The notes: a model not told the origin generated them from the sequence alone. A DNA stretch of 64,000 nt from Micromonospora okii (GCF_020884795.1 NZ_BBZF01000013.1:1-64000), one strand, 5' to 3'; numbered from the stretch's first letter, positions 37,101 to 46,010 are shown. A program made the numbers and translations.

Positions 37101-37763
37101 TCAGGAGGTCGGGGCCTCGACGGGCGCCTCGGCCGGGGCCTCGACGTGCTGGTGCAGGTATTCCCGGATGAGGGACTTGGCCTCGGCGAGCACCCGCTCG
37201 TCCCCCTCGGGGCTGCGGCGGAACGCCAGCTTGATCAGGGCGTCCGCGGTCTCGACGGCGATCTCCAGGCAGAACCGCAGGCGCGGCTCGTCGGTCATCC
37301 CGAACCGCTCGGTGAGCACCCGGGCCAACTGGTCGGCGATCACGCCGTTGTTGTCCCGCTGCTCGTCGAGCAGGTGCAGGTCGACCACGTCTCCGAAGTG
37401 CAGGGTGCGGAAGCCGGGGACGGTGCGGTGCATCGTGATGTACTCGTCGATCCCCGCGCCGACGCCGTCCCACCAGTGGGTCAGGTCGTCGGAGGCGAAC
37501 CGCTCGTCGAGCCGCTGGAGGTAGGACTCCATAGTGCGCAGGGTCAACGCCTGCACGATCGCCCGCTTGTCCGGGAAGAACTGGTATACCGATCCGATCG
37601 CCACCTCGGCGCGCTCGGCGAGCAGGGTCGTGGTCAGCCCCTCGTACCCCACCTCGTCGACGAGTTCGGCGCAGGCGTCCAGCATCCGCTGGACCCGCGC
37701 GACGCTTCGACCCTGGACCGGTACCCGGCGCAACGGCCCGGTCGTGGCGGCTGGTGTGGACAC
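37101..37763 (-). CDS. TetR-family transcriptional regulator
   Basis: 220 aa. HTH at residues ~35-65: LTTTLLAERAEVAIGSVYQFFPDKRAIV, the canonical TetR recognition helix. The ligand domain is not informative. I start at GTG 37763 with a G-rich ribosome site about 9 nt upstream; an in-frame GTG at 37802 is possible. Divergent from the lactone-oxidase gene across 147 bp, so it may control that gene. The C-terminus is an EAPAEAPVEAP repeat. Confidence 0.9.
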   Translation of the reverse strand: MSTPAATTGPLRRVPVQGRSVARVQRMLDACAELVDEVGYEGLTTTLLAERAEVAIGSVYQFFPDKRAIVQALTLRTMESYLQRLDERFASDDLTHWWDGVGAGIDEYITMHRTVPGFRTLHFGDVVDLHLLDEQRDNNGVIADQLARVLTERFGMTDEPRLRFCLEIAVETADALIKLAFRRSPEGDERVLAEAKSLIREYLHQHVEAPAEAPVEAPTS

Positions 37764-37910
37764 TCGACGCCACCCCCCTTCGACGGATGAACATATCTGC
37801 ACGTCACGAGTGTGTGACTACCGGTACAACGAGCGGACCTCGATTGCGGTATTTACCAGGCACAACGTTCCTGATATGAAGACACTTCACGTTCATGTCG
37901 AGGAGCGCGC

Positions 37911-39227
37911 ATGGCCCGTACCGCCCCGCTCGACGCCGCCTGGACCAACTGGGCCGGCAACCAGCGCAGCACCGCCACCGCCGTCCTCCGCCCCCGCACG
38001 GTCGCCGACGTCGCCGAGGCCGTGCGCGCCGCCGTGGCGGCTGGCGCGCGAATCCGCCCGGTTGGCAGCGGCCACTCCTTCACCGCGGTCGCCCGAGCCG
38101 ACGACCGCCGGATGGAGCTGACCGACCTGGACACCGAGGTACGAATCGACCGGGATCGGCACCTGGTCACCGTACCGGCCGGGATGCCGCTGCGTCGGCT
38201 CAATGCACTGCTCGCCGCGAACGGGCTGGCGATGCCCAACCTCGGCGACATCGACGCGCAGACCATCGCGGGGGCGATCTCCACCGGCACCCACGGCACC
38301 GGCGCGGCGTACGGCTGCCTGTCGACCTTCGTCGAGGCGCTCACCCTGGTCACCGGCACCGGCGAGGTGCTGCGCTGCTCCGCCGGGGAGCACCCCGACG
38401 TCTTCGCCGCCGCCCGCGTGTCCCTCGGCGCGCTCGGCGTGCTCACCGACGTGACCCTGCGCGTCGTGGACGCCTTCGTGCTCCGCGCGCACGAGCGCCC
38501 CGCCCCGCTCGCCGAGGTGCTGGCCGGCCTGCCGGACCTGGTCGCCGGGCACGACCACTTCGAGTTCTACTGGTTCCCCTACACCGACCGGGTACAGGTC
38601 AAGACCAACGACCGGGTGCCCGCCGACAACCGACCGCTGCCCCGCTGGCGCGGCTGGCTCGACGACGAGTTCCTCTCCAACACCGTCCTCGGCGGGGCCT
38701 GCCGGCTCGGCCGGGCCGCGCCGGGCCTGGTGCCGGCGATCAGCGCGGTCTCCGCCCGGGCGCTCACCGAGCGCACCTACACGGGCCGCTCCGACACGGT
38801 TTTCTGCACCCCGCGCCGGGTCCGCTTCACCGAGATGGAGTACGCCCTGCCGCGCGCCGCCCTGCCAGAGGCGCTGGCGGCGGTGCGCCGGATCGTCGAC
38901 GGGCTCCCGTTCAAGGTGCAGTTCCCGGTCGAGGTCCGCTTCACCGCCGCCGACGACATCTGGCTCTCCCACGGCTACGGCCGCGACTCGGCGTACCTCG
39001 CGGTGCACCAGTACGTCGGCAGGCCGTACGAGCCGTACTTCCGGGCCGTCGAGGAGGTCGCCGCCGACCTGGGTGGGCGCCCGCACTGGGGCAAGCTGCA
39101 CTGGCGCGACGCGGAGTCCCTCGCGCCGGCGTACCCGAGATTCGCCGACTTCCAGCGCCTCCGCACCCGCCTGGACCCGAACGGCATCTTCACCTCCCCC
39201 CACCTGACCACTGTGTTGGGCCACTAA
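37911..39227 (+). CDS. D-arabinono-1,4-lactone oxidase / L-gulonolactone oxidase-like flavoprotein
   Basis: 438 aa. The FAD-binding (PCMH) domain at residues 12-180 contains VGSGHSFTAVA (possible His-FAD link) and TIAGAISTGTHGTG; the C-terminal ALO domain ends with the HWGKLHW motif near 395. It should oxidise an aldonolactone or alditol with O2. GAGGAG 5 nt before ATG 37911 fixes the start. The TAA stop overlaps a hairpin (39227-39272). Confidence 0.9.
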   Translation: MARTAPLDAAWTNWAGNQRSTATAVLRPRTVADVAEAVRAAVAAGARIRPVGSGHSFTAVARADDRRMELTDLDTEVRIDRDRHLVTVPAGMPLRRLNALLAANGLAMPNLGDIDAQTIAGAISTGTHGTGAAYGCLSTFVEALTLVTGTGEVLRCSAGEHPDVFAAARVSLGALGVLTDVTLRVVDAFVLRAHERPAPLAEVLAGLPDLVAGHDHFEFYWFPYTDRVQVKTNDRVPADNRPLPRWRGWLDDEFLSNTVLGGACRLGRAAPGLVPAISAVSARALTERTYTGRSDTVFCTPRRVRFTEMEYALPRAALPEALAAVRRIVDGLPFKVQFPVEVRFTAADDIWLSHGYGRDSAYLAVHQYVGRPYEPYFRAVEEVAADLGGRPHWGKLHWRDAESLAPAYPRFADFQRLRTRLDPNGIFTSPHLTTVLGH

Positions 39228-39272
39228 TCTTGGAGGGAAATGGCCCCTGGAGGGGCCGGATTCTTCCAAGAT
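39227..39272. terminator. Palindromic terminator, repeat family 4 (intact copy)
   Basis: ATCTTGGAGGGAAATGGCCCCT (39227-39248) pairs at 17 of 22 positions with 39251-39272, with a 2-nt loop. It starts inside the lactone-oxidase stop codon and ends 14 nt before the convergent DUF559-like stop. The interrupted copy flanks the IS30 element at 40327 and 41462. Confidence 0.8.
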
Positions 39273-39286
39273 CTATCGCCAACGCG

Positions 39287-40270
39287 TCAACCGGCCCAGC
39301 CCGCCGCGCGCAGAGCGGCCCGAAGCTGCGCGACGACCTCGTCGGGGTGCGAGCGCACGGCCCAGGACGGGAAACGCAGGACCCGGTCCCCGTCGACCCA
39401 GAGCGCGTTCTGCCGTCGCATGTCGGCCCACGCCTGGCGTGGGTCGAGGTGCTGCCCGCCGTCGATCTCGACGTGCACCTGCCACTCCTCGAAGTAGGCG
39501 TCGAGGTAGCGCCGGCGGCCGGTCGAGTCGTACCGGACCATCTGGCGGGTCGGCTCGGGCAGACCCGCACGGCGTACCAGGCCGAGGAAGCCGAGCTCGG
39601 CCAGGGAGTGCGCTCCGCCAGCCGCGTCGTCGGCGGTGCCCAGGATCAGCCGCCGCCGACGCACCCGGGGCAGCCGGCTGACGACCTGGCGCACCTCGTC
39701 GCCCCCGATAAGCCGCTGCTGGAATCCGGCGGCGATCACCGCCCTGGCCTCGTCGTCGCTGTTGGCCCACTGCGCCGCGTCGACGACCGACCGGGCGAGG
39801 GTCGTCCGGCGCGGCTGCCCGACGGCGAGCACGTCCTCCTCGGGCAGTCGCGCGGTGCGGTGTGCCAGCACGCCCGACGGTAACGGACTCCGCCGGCAGG
39901 TGGCCGGTAACAGCAGGTGCACGGGCCTGCTGGGGAACCCGCGCAGGCCGCCCGCCTGGGCGGCGGTCAGCCCGCCGAGCATCGCGGCAGGCCCGGCAGC
40001 GAGGACTGCGATCCAATGGAGCTGATCGACGCTCACCGGGCCACTGTGGGCGACGAACACAGCCCTGTGCACCTGCCGCCAGCGCCGGGTGTCGACCCGG
40101 TGACGAATCGCCTTTCGGGTCAGATGCCGTAGCGCCTGGCGGAGGCTGATCACCTCTTCCTGGCGGAAGAGCAGCAGGCTCAGCTCGTCGGCGTACTCAC
40201 CCGGCAGCGCCCGCCGCCACTGCGCCAAAGTCCCCCGGTCACGACCAGCCACACGTCTACGGTCAGCCAC
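39287..40270 (-). CDS. DUF559/Vsr-like C-terminal domain protein with HTH-like N-terminus
   Basis: 327 aa. The C-terminal ~90 residues (RRRYLDAYFEEWQVHVEIDGGQHL, then WVDGDRVLRFPSWAV) match the DUF559 / very-short-patch-repair-like PD-(D/E)xK nuclease fold (E-ID-GxQH). The N-terminal half (AIRHRVDTRRWRQVHRAVFV) resembles AbiEi-type winged helices seen in such actinobacterial proteins. Function unknown. Starts are uncertain: GTG 40270 and GTG 40252 lie one in each copy of an imperfect 18-bp duplication (40243-40278). Divergent context otherwise absent. Confidence 0.65.
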   Translation of the reverse strand: MADRRRVAGRDRGTLAQWRRALPGEYADELSLLLFRQEEVISLRQALRHLTRKAIRHRVDTRRWRQVHRAVFVAHSGPVSVDQLHWIAVLAAGPAAMLGGLTAAQAGGLRGFPSRPVHLLLPATCRRSPLPSGVLAHRTARLPEEDVLAVGQPRRTTLARSVVDAAQWANSDDEARAVIAAGFQQRLIGGDEVRQVVSRLPRVRRRRLILGTADDAAGGAHSLAELGFLGLVRRAGLPEPTRQMVRYDSTGRRRYLDAYFEEWQVHVEIDGGQHLDPRQAWADMRRQNALWVDGDRVLRFPSWAVRSHPDEVVAQLRAALRAAGWAG

Positions 40271-40350
40271 ACGGCTACGGTGCCGAACCCGCCGCCTTCT
40301 CCGCTGCCCCTGTGGACAACGCCGAAATCTTGGAAGGAACTGGCCCCTGT
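40271..40350. other. Gap between DUF559-like gene and IS element
   Basis: Holds part of the 18-bp duplication, a 9-bp TGTGGACAA (40311-40319, the reverse of the actinobacterial DnaA box TTGTCCACA), the left arm of the interrupted family-4 palindrome (40327-40348) and the left target duplication TGT (40348-40350). Confidence 0.5.
40327..40348. repeat. Left arm of IS-interrupted family-4 palindrome
   Basis: ATCTTGGAAGGAACTGGCCC followed by CT; complementary at 20 of 22 positions to 41441-41462 on the other side of the IS30 element. Joined, the arms would recreate a terminator like that at 39227-39272. Confidence 0.85.
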
Positions 40351-41437
40351 GGCGGTTTCAATTGGTGGTTGCAACACCGAGGAGCTGGGCCATTCTCTCA
40401 CCTGGGGTGTCCCAGCCCAGGGTTTCTCGGGGGCGTGCGTTGAGTTGGTCGGCGACGGCGTCGAGGTCGGTTTGGCTGATGGTGCGGAAGTCGGTGCGGC
40501 CTTTGGGGAAGTACTGGCGTAGTAGGCCGTTGGTGTTCTCGTTGGTGCCGCGTTGCCAGGGGCTGTGGGGGTCGCAGAAGTAGACCGGGCAGCCGGTGGC
40601 GATGGTGAACTGGGCATGGCGGGCCATCTCGCTTCCCTGGTCCCAGGTCAGCGAGGCCAACAGCCGACGGGGTAGCCAGCCCATCATGGTGGTCAACTGC
40701 GTCACGACGTGTTCGGACACCTTTCCCTCGGGCAGGGCGGCCAGGATCACGAAGCGGGTATGCCGCTCCACGATGGGTCGCGATCGCCGATCCTCCTGCC
40801 GGCCCTCGGCCGCCTTCGACGAGGTCGCCTTCCCAGTGCCCGGGTACCGCCCGGTCAGTGACCTCCGCCGGTCGGGCGCTGATGTTCAGCCCCAGCCAGG
40901 GCCGCTGCGAGCGGACCGGCCCACCGGCGACGGGCCGGTGGCGCCGGGCGGCGCGACCGGAACGCAAAGCCACCTGCCGGGTCAACTCCGCGCGCAGGTT
41001 CCCCCGCGCCTGCAGATAGATCGCCTGGTAGATCGTCTCGTGCGACACCCACATCTCCGGAGACTCCGGGTGATCACGTCGCAGTCGCCGACTGATCTGC
41101 CACGGTGACCACCGCTGCGCCAACAGATCAACGACCCGCCGCCGCAACGGCCCGTCACCTACCAACCTCGCAGGCCGCTTACCGCGCCGGTGACGCAGCC
41201 ACGCCGCCCAGTCCGCCGCCGAGGGCCGGTACACCTGCCCGTACCGCTCGAACCGGCCCACCTCCCGACTCACCGTCGACGGCGACCGAGACAACCTCCG
41301 CGCGATCTGACGGATCGACAACCCCGCCGCCCGACCCAAACCGATCTCTTCCCGCTCCGCCGACGACAACCGAGCTGCCATCACCACCACCTCCACCAGG
41401 ATCAACGAAGGTGTTGCAACCAACGGTTGACTTCAAG
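40351..41437 (-). mobile_element. IS30-family insertion sequence, 1087 bp
   Basis: Bounded by 28-bp terminal inverted repeats (40351-40378 and 41410-41437) that match best in their inner part (TGGTTGCAACACC shared) and by a 3-bp direct repeat TGT on both sides. Length and a single DDE transposase frame fit IS30. The element sits in the centre of a hairpin repeat downstream of topA. Confidence 0.88.
40358..41381 (-). pseudogene. IS30-type transposase, disrupted by a 1-nt frameshift
   Basis: The N-terminal HTH half (SSAEREEIGLGRAAGLSIRQ, SPSTVSREV) runs from ATG 41381 in one frame to GHWEGDLVEG near residue 200; the C-terminal half (VERHTRFVILAALPEG, TWDQGSEM, NENTNGLLRQYFPKG) continues in another frame. 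The switch maps to a CCC run at 40775-40777: removing one C joins the frames as SAIAT-IVERHTRF, with all three DDE residues intact and a total of 340 aa. The span is 1024 nt, one more than a multiple of three. Pseudogene, sequencing error or programmed shift cannot be told apart here. GGTGGAGG precedes the ATG. Confidence 0.85.
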
Positions 41438-41440
41438 TGT

Positions 41441-41462
41441 AGGGGCCGTTTCCTTCCAAGAT
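41441..41462. repeat. Right arm of IS-interrupted family-4 palindrome
   Basis: AGGGGCCGTTTCCTTCCAAG followed by AT, 15 nt after the topA stop on the minus strand. With the left arm at 40327-40348 it formed the original topA terminator. Confidence 0.85.
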
Positions 41463-41477
41463 CTCGTTGGCGAGGGG

Positions 41478-44333
41478 TCAGTCGGGGCGGGAGGCGGCCT
41501 TCTTCGGGGCCGCCTTCTTCGCGGCGGGCTTCGCCGCCTTCGCCTTGGCTGCCGTCGTCGTGGACTTCGCCGCCGTCGTCGACTTCGCCGCCGTCGTCGA
41601 CTTCGCCGTCGTGGACTTCGCGGCCGCCGTCTTCTTGGCCGCAGCGGTCTTCTTCGCGGGGGCCTTCTTCGCCGCCTTCTTCGGGGCCGGGCCCTTGGCG
41701 CGCTTCTCGGCCAGCATCTCCGAGGCCTGCTCGACGGTGAGCTGCTCCGGGGTCTGCCCCCGGCGCAGCGACGCGTTGAACTCCCCGTCGGTCACGTACG
41801 GGCCGAACCGGCCGTCCTTGATGACCAGCGGCTTCTCGGTCAGCGGGTCGACGCCCATCTCCCGCAGCGGCGGCGCGGCGGCGCGGCGCTGGCGGGTCTT
41901 CGGGGCAGCCAGCAGGGCCAGCGCCTCGTCCAGGGTGACGGTGAACATCTTCTCTTCCGAGTCCAGCGAGCGGAACTCGTCACCGCGCTTGACGTACGGG
42001 CCGAAGCGGCCGTTGTTGGCGAACACCTCCACGCCGTCCGGGGCCACCCCGACGAGGCGGGGCAGGCTGAGCAGCCGCAGCGCCTCGTCGAGGGTCAGCG
42101 AGTCCGGCGACTGCGAGCGCAGCAGCGACGACTTGCGCTCCCCGCTGGCCACGTACGGGCCGTACCGGCCGGACTTGAGCAGGATCGGCTCCCCGGTGCC
42201 CGGGTCGTCGCCGAGCTTGCGCTCGCCGCCCCCGCCGAGGAACAGCTCGTGCACCTTCTCGGGGGTCAGCTCGTCGGGGGCCAGCCCCTCGGGGATCGGG
42301 GCGCGGTCGCCCTGGCCGCCGCCCTCCTCGCCCTCCGCCGGGGCCGCCGGCTCCTCGCCGGGGACGCCACGCTGGAGGTACGGCCCGTAGCGACCCACCC
42401 GGACGACGACCTCGCGGCCCTCGTCGTCGGTGAACAGCGGGATGGAGTTGACGCTGCGCGCGTCGATCTCGCTGAGGTTCTCCGTCACCAGCTTCTTCAG
42501 CCCGCCCGAGCGGGCGATGTCCCGGTCGCCGGTGCCGTCGGGGCTGCCGAAGTAGAACGCGGTGAGGAAGTCGACGGCGGCGTGGTCGCCACCGGCGATC
42601 TCGTCCAGCTCGTTCTCCATGCTGGCGGTGAAGTCGTAGTCGACCAGGCGCGGGTAGTGCCGCTCCAGCAGGCCGGTCACCGCGAACGCCAGGAAGCTCG
42701 GGATGAGCGCCTGGCCGCGCTTCGTCACGTACCCCCGGTCCTGGATCGTCTGCATGATCGACGCGTAGGTCGACGGGCGGCCGATGCCCAGCTCCTCCAG
42801 GGCCTTGACCAGCGACGCCTCCGTGTACCGCGACGGCGGCTGGGTGTGGTGGCCCTGCGCGGCCAGCTCGTCGGCGGTCAGCGGCTGGTCCTTGACCAGG
42901 TTGGGCAGCCGGCGCTCGGCGTCCTCGGCCTCGGCGTTCTCGTCGTCGGACGACTCGACGTACGCGCGGAGGAAGCCCGGGTCGGTGATCGTCTTGCCGG
43001 TCGCGCCGAAGTCGGCCTCCTCGCCCGAGGAGGAGACCGCGCGGATGCGCACCGACACGCTGGAGCCGACGGCGTCGGTCATCTGCGAGGCGATGGTGCG
43101 CCGCCAGATCAGCTCGTAGAGCTTGAACTCCTCGGCCGACAGCTCCTTGGCCACGTCGCCCGGGGTGCGGAAGTTGTCCCCCGCCGGGCGGATCGCCTCG
43201 TGCGCCTCCTGCGCGTTCTTCACCTTGCCGGTGTAGCGGCGCGGCTCCGGCGGCACGCTGCGCTCGCCGTACAGCTCGACGATCTGCCGGCGGGCCGCCG
43301 CGATGGCGGTCTCCGACAGGTTCACCGAGTCGGTACGCATGTAGGTGATGTAGCCGTTCTCGTAGAGCCGCTGCGCGGTGCGCATCGTCTGCTGGGACGA
43401 GAACCGCATCTTGCGGGCCGCCTCCTGCTGGAGGGTGGAGGTGATGAACGGCGCGTACGGGCGGCGGCGGTAGGGCTTCTCCTCGACCCGGGTGACGGTG
43501 AACGGCCGCCCCGCCAGGCGGGCGGCGAGCCCGTGGGCGCCTGCGGAGTCGAGGTGCACGACGCCCGCGCCCGGCTTGACCCGGCCGGTGGTCGGCTCGA
43601 AGTCCTTACCCGTGGCGATCCGGTCGCCGTCGAGCGCGACCAGGGTGGCGTTGAAGGTGCGCGGCCCCTCGCCCGGCTTCGCCACGGCCAGGGTGGCCAG
43701 GATGTCCCAGTACTCGGCGGTGCGGAACGCCATCCGCTGGCGCTCCCGCTCGACGACGATGCGGGTCGCCACGGACTGCACCCGGCCCGCCGAGAGCTTC
43801 GGCATGACCTTCTTCCACAGCACCGGCGAGACCTCGTAGCCGTACAGCCGGTCGAGGATGCGCCGCGCCTCCTGCGCGTCGACCAGGTCCCGGTCGATCT
43901 CGCGCGGGTTCGCCACGGCGGCCTGGATCGCCGGCTTGGTGATCTCGTGGAAGACCATCCGCTTGACCGGCACCTTGGGCTTGAGCGTCTCCGCGAGGTG
44001 CCAGGCGATGGCCTCGCCCTCGCGGTCCTCGTCCGTGGCCAGGAAGATCTCGTCGACCTCCTTGGCCAGCTTCACCAGCTTGCTGATCTGCTGCCTGCGG
44101 TCGGACGAGACCACGTAGAGGGCGTGGAAGCCGTTGTCGACGTCCACCCCGAGGCGGGCCCACGGCTCGCCCTTGTACTTGGCGGGCACGTCGGCGGCGT
44201 TGCGCGGCAGGTCGCGGACGTGACCGAAGCTGGCCTCCACGACGTACCCCGGGCCGAGGTAGCCCGAGATCGTCTTGGCCTTCGCCGGTGACTCGACGAT
44301 GACCAGACGGGTGGTCCTGGCGTTGCTCGGCAC
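41478..44333 (-). CDS. topA: DNA topoisomerase I (type IA)
   Basis: 951 aa. Toprim domain at the N-terminus (LVIVESPAKAKTISGYLG; TDEDREGEAIAWH near 120), active-site Tyr in GYITYMRTDSVNLS near residue 330, and four C-terminal repeats of the kind GRFGPYV...DGE instead of zinc fingers, as in actinobacteria. The last ~70 residues are Lys/Ala/Thr (AKSTTAAKSTT), a basic tail needed for processive relaxation in mycobacterial homologues. Relaxes negative supercoils. GTG 44333 with GCAGGAGAC upstream; the frame extends farther but without conservation. Its terminator is split by the IS30 element. Confidence 0.96.
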   Translation of the reverse strand: MPSNARTTRLVIVESPAKAKTISGYLGPGYVVEASFGHVRDLPRNAADVPAKYKGEPWARLGVDVDNGFHALYVVSSDRRQQISKLVKLAKEVDEIFLATDEDREGEAIAWHLAETLKPKVPVKRMVFHEITKPAIQAAVANPREIDRDLVDAQEARRILDRLYGYEVSPVLWKKVMPKLSAGRVQSVATRIVVERERQRMAFRTAEYWDILATLAVAKPGEGPRTFNATLVALDGDRIATGKDFEPTTGRVKPGAGVVHLDSAGAHGLAARLAGRPFTVTRVEEKPYRRRPYAPFITSTLQQEAARKMRFSSQQTMRTAQRLYENGYITYMRTDSVNLSETAIAAARRQIVELYGERSVPPEPRRYTGKVKNAQEAHEAIRPAGDNFRTPGDVAKELSAEEFKLYELIWRRTIASQMTDAVGSSVSVRIRAVSSSGEEADFGATGKTITDPGFLRAYVESSDDENAEAEDAERRLPNLVKDQPLTADELAAQGHHTQPPSRYTEASLVKALEELGIGRPSTYASIMQTIQDRGYVTKRGQALIPSFLAFAVTGLLERHYPRLVDYDFTASMENELDEIAGGDHAAVDFLTAFYFGSPDGTGDRDIARSGGLKKLVTENLSEIDARSVNSIPLFTDDEGREVVVRVGRYGPYLQRGVPGEEPAAPAEGEEGGGQGDRAPIPEGLAPDELTPEKVHELFLGGGGERKLGDDPGTGEPILLKSGRYGPYVASGERKSSLLRSQSPDSLTLDEALRLLSLPRLVGVAPDGVEVFANNGRFGPYVKRGDEFRSLDSEEKMFTVTLDEALALLAAPKTRQRRAAAPPLREMGVDPLTEKPLVIKDGRFGPYVTDGEFNASLRRGQTPEQLTVEQASEMLAEKRAKGPAPKKAAKKAPAKKTAAAKKTAAAKSTTAKSTTAAKSTTAAKSTTTAAKAKAAKPAAKKAAPKKAASRPD

Positions 44334-44704
44334 GTCTCCTGCGACCTCACTCCTGCTCGCGGCCGACCGGTTCCGGGCGCGGACCACCGTCGGTCCGCCG
44401 GGACCGCCGGCGGTCCGGATGTCCAACGTAACGCGCCGCCCGCGTTTCGGGTTTCGCGGGCGGCAAACCGCCACCCCCGCGCGGCACGGGGCCGCACCGC
44501 ACCGCGACGGTCTCGCCGAACGGCGTCACGGTACACCGTGGGTAGGCCCCCGAGCGGGTCACTGTGACGACGTGGCGGTGTCGTCGGCGTCCGACCAGCC
44601 CTTCCGCGCGCCGCCCCCGGCGGACCGACGGTCCCTGATCCGACAGCTCCCCCGGAGAAGTGGATCTCTTCCCCGAGAAGTGGACCATGAAACAGGTGGG
44701 TGGC
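44334..44704. other. 371-bp topA upstream region with a 20-bp-phased direct repeat
   Basis: No gene is recognised. GAGAAGTGGA occurs twice (44655-44664 and 44675-44684), exactly 20 bp apart, inside longer similar units (CCGGAGAAGTGGATC and CCCGAGAAGTGGACC). This could be a regulatory site for topA or the 44705 gene, or terminal repeats of a vanished element. Confidence 0.45.
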
Positions 44705-45331
44705 TCAGGGCCAGTCGGCGGGGGACGCGGCGGGCGGGCGGTCGCCGAGCAGGTCCGCCAGCCGGGCCAGCCGGCGGCGGCCGGTGATCCGGTACGCCGG
44801 GCCGCCCGCCCCCGCGTCGAGCAGCACCGCCGGCAGGCCGACGGCGGCCAGGGCGGCGCCGACCGGCTCCCGGCAGGGCAGGTCGGTAGCGCCGAGGCGG
44901 AGCAGGAAGCCCGCCGGGTCGGCCGACCCGGCGGCGGCCACCCAGAGCCGCAGTCGCCGGCCGTTGAGGTGGAACCCGGCGGGCGGTCGCTTCACGCCTT
45001 CGGCCGACGGGGAGGCCGGGTCGGGCAGCCAGGCGACCGCGAGCGGGGCGAGGGTGCTCGCGTACGCGGTGCGGACCAGGTGCCGTCCGTCACCGGTCGC
45101 CTCCCACGTCGTGGGAAGCCCGCGCCGGGCCAGCTCGGCGACGAGCACGTGCACCCGCCAGGCGGCGTCCACCACGACCGACAGGCGGGCGGTGCCGCCC
45201 ATCCGGAACACCTCCCCCGGGCCGGCGAGCAGGCCGGCCAGGTCGGCGACGGACGGGTCCGCCGCCTCGGCCCCGAACAGCGAGAGCTGCCGGACCGGGT
45301 CGGGAGGGCGGTCGGGGGACGTCAGCGGCAC
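44705..45331 (-). CDS. Hypothetical protein with a QLSLF clamp-binding-like motif
   Basis: 208 aa, no known domain recognised. Residues ~15-19 read QLSLF, the consensus of beta-sliding-clamp-binding peptides, in an otherwise disordered N-terminus (PDRPPDPVRQLSLFGAEA). The rest is an alpha/beta fold (RLSVVVDAAWRVHVLVAELARRG; RLRLWVAAAGSADPAGFLLRLG; YRITGRRRLARLADLLG). GTG start at 45331 lies inside the upstream lipoprotein gene (10-nt overlap). Proximity to topA and holB fits a replication or repair role, which is inference. Confidence 0.7.
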   Translation of the reverse strand: MPLTSPDRPPDPVRQLSLFGAEAADPSVADLAGLLAGPGEVFRMGGTARLSVVVDAAWRVHVLVAELARRGLPTTWEATGDGRHLVRTAYASTLAPLAVAWLPDPASPSAEGVKRPPAGFHLNGRRLRLWVAAAGSADPAGFLLRLGATDLPCREPVGAALAAVGLPAVLLDAGAGGPAYRITGRRRLARLADLLGDRPPAASPADWP

Positions 45332-45864
45332 TCCGGGACCTCGTCGAAGGCCTGCCGCAGCGCCTCGGAGCTGAGCCGGCTGGTGTCCAGCGCGCCGGCG
45401 TCGTACTCCTTGTTGAGGGTCTCCACGGCGGTCCGCACCCCGGCGTAGAAGGTGGTGGCCTCGCCGGTGCCCAGCCCGGCGATGGTGTCCCGGGCCCGGC
45501 CGTACGCGTCGCGCACCTTGCCCAGCGACGCCTGGAAGCCCTTCGAGATGTCCTCGCCGTCGTCGGTCTCCGGGATGCCGGCCTCGTCGACCTTGCGGCG
45601 GGCGGTCTCGCTGGCCTCCTCCGCGCCCGCGAAGAGCCGCACCAGGTTCTCCTTCGCCTGCGCCGGGGTGGTCTGCGCGGTCATCTGCTGCTGGGTGCTG
45701 CTCGTCAGCTTGTTGATCTCGGCCCGCCACGGGGTGAGGGCCTCGCAGACCGAAGCCGCCCAGACCCGGGGGCTGGGGCCGCCGCCGCACCCGGTCAGCG
45801 CCAGGATGAGCGCGGCGACGACCACCGTGAGCTTTCCGGCGGCCCCCGCCCGGCACGTGCACAT
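45322..45864 (-). CDS. Putative lipoprotein
   Basis: 180 aa. The N-terminus has a basic start, a hydrophobic core (LTVVVAALILALTGC) and the lipobox LTGC near residue 26, so it is anchored outside the membrane by a lipid. The mature part is helical and charged (TTPAQAKENLVRLFAGAEEASETARRKVDEAG) with no enzymatic motif. ATG 45864: TACGCT lies 7 nt upstream, indicating a leaderless transcript. Function unknown. Confidence 0.8.
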   Translation of the reverse strand: MCTCRAGAAGKLTVVVAALILALTGCGGGPSPRVWAASVCEALTPWRAEINKLTSSTQQQMTAQTTPAQAKENLVRLFAGAEEASETARRKVDEAGIPETDDGEDISKGFQASLGKVRDAYGRARDTIAGLGTGEATTFYAGVRTAVETLNKEYDAGALDTSRLSSEALRQAFDEVPECR

Positions 45865-45955
45865 GCGATGCAGCGTACGGCCTCCGCCCGGATGTGCCAC
45901 CGGTCGGTTTCCCGCCGCCGAGCCCCCGCCGGCTCGCCCCAGGGCTGCCGGCGGG

Positions 45956-46000
45956 AGCGGGTTCCCGGCCGTCAGGCGCGAGGCCGGCCGGGAACCCGCT
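45956..46000 (-). terminator. hppA terminator
   Basis: Perfect 16-bp arms AGCGGGTTCCCGGCCG (45956-45971) and complement (45985-46000) with a 13-nt loop, 10 nt after the hppA stop on the minus strand. Confidence 0.85.
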
Positions 46001-46010
46001 GTGCCACCGC

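Noticed and set aside
41190..44291. 1033-aa plus-strand frame opposite topA
   Set aside because: Low-complexity translation with no ribosome site; topA on the other strand is unmistakable.
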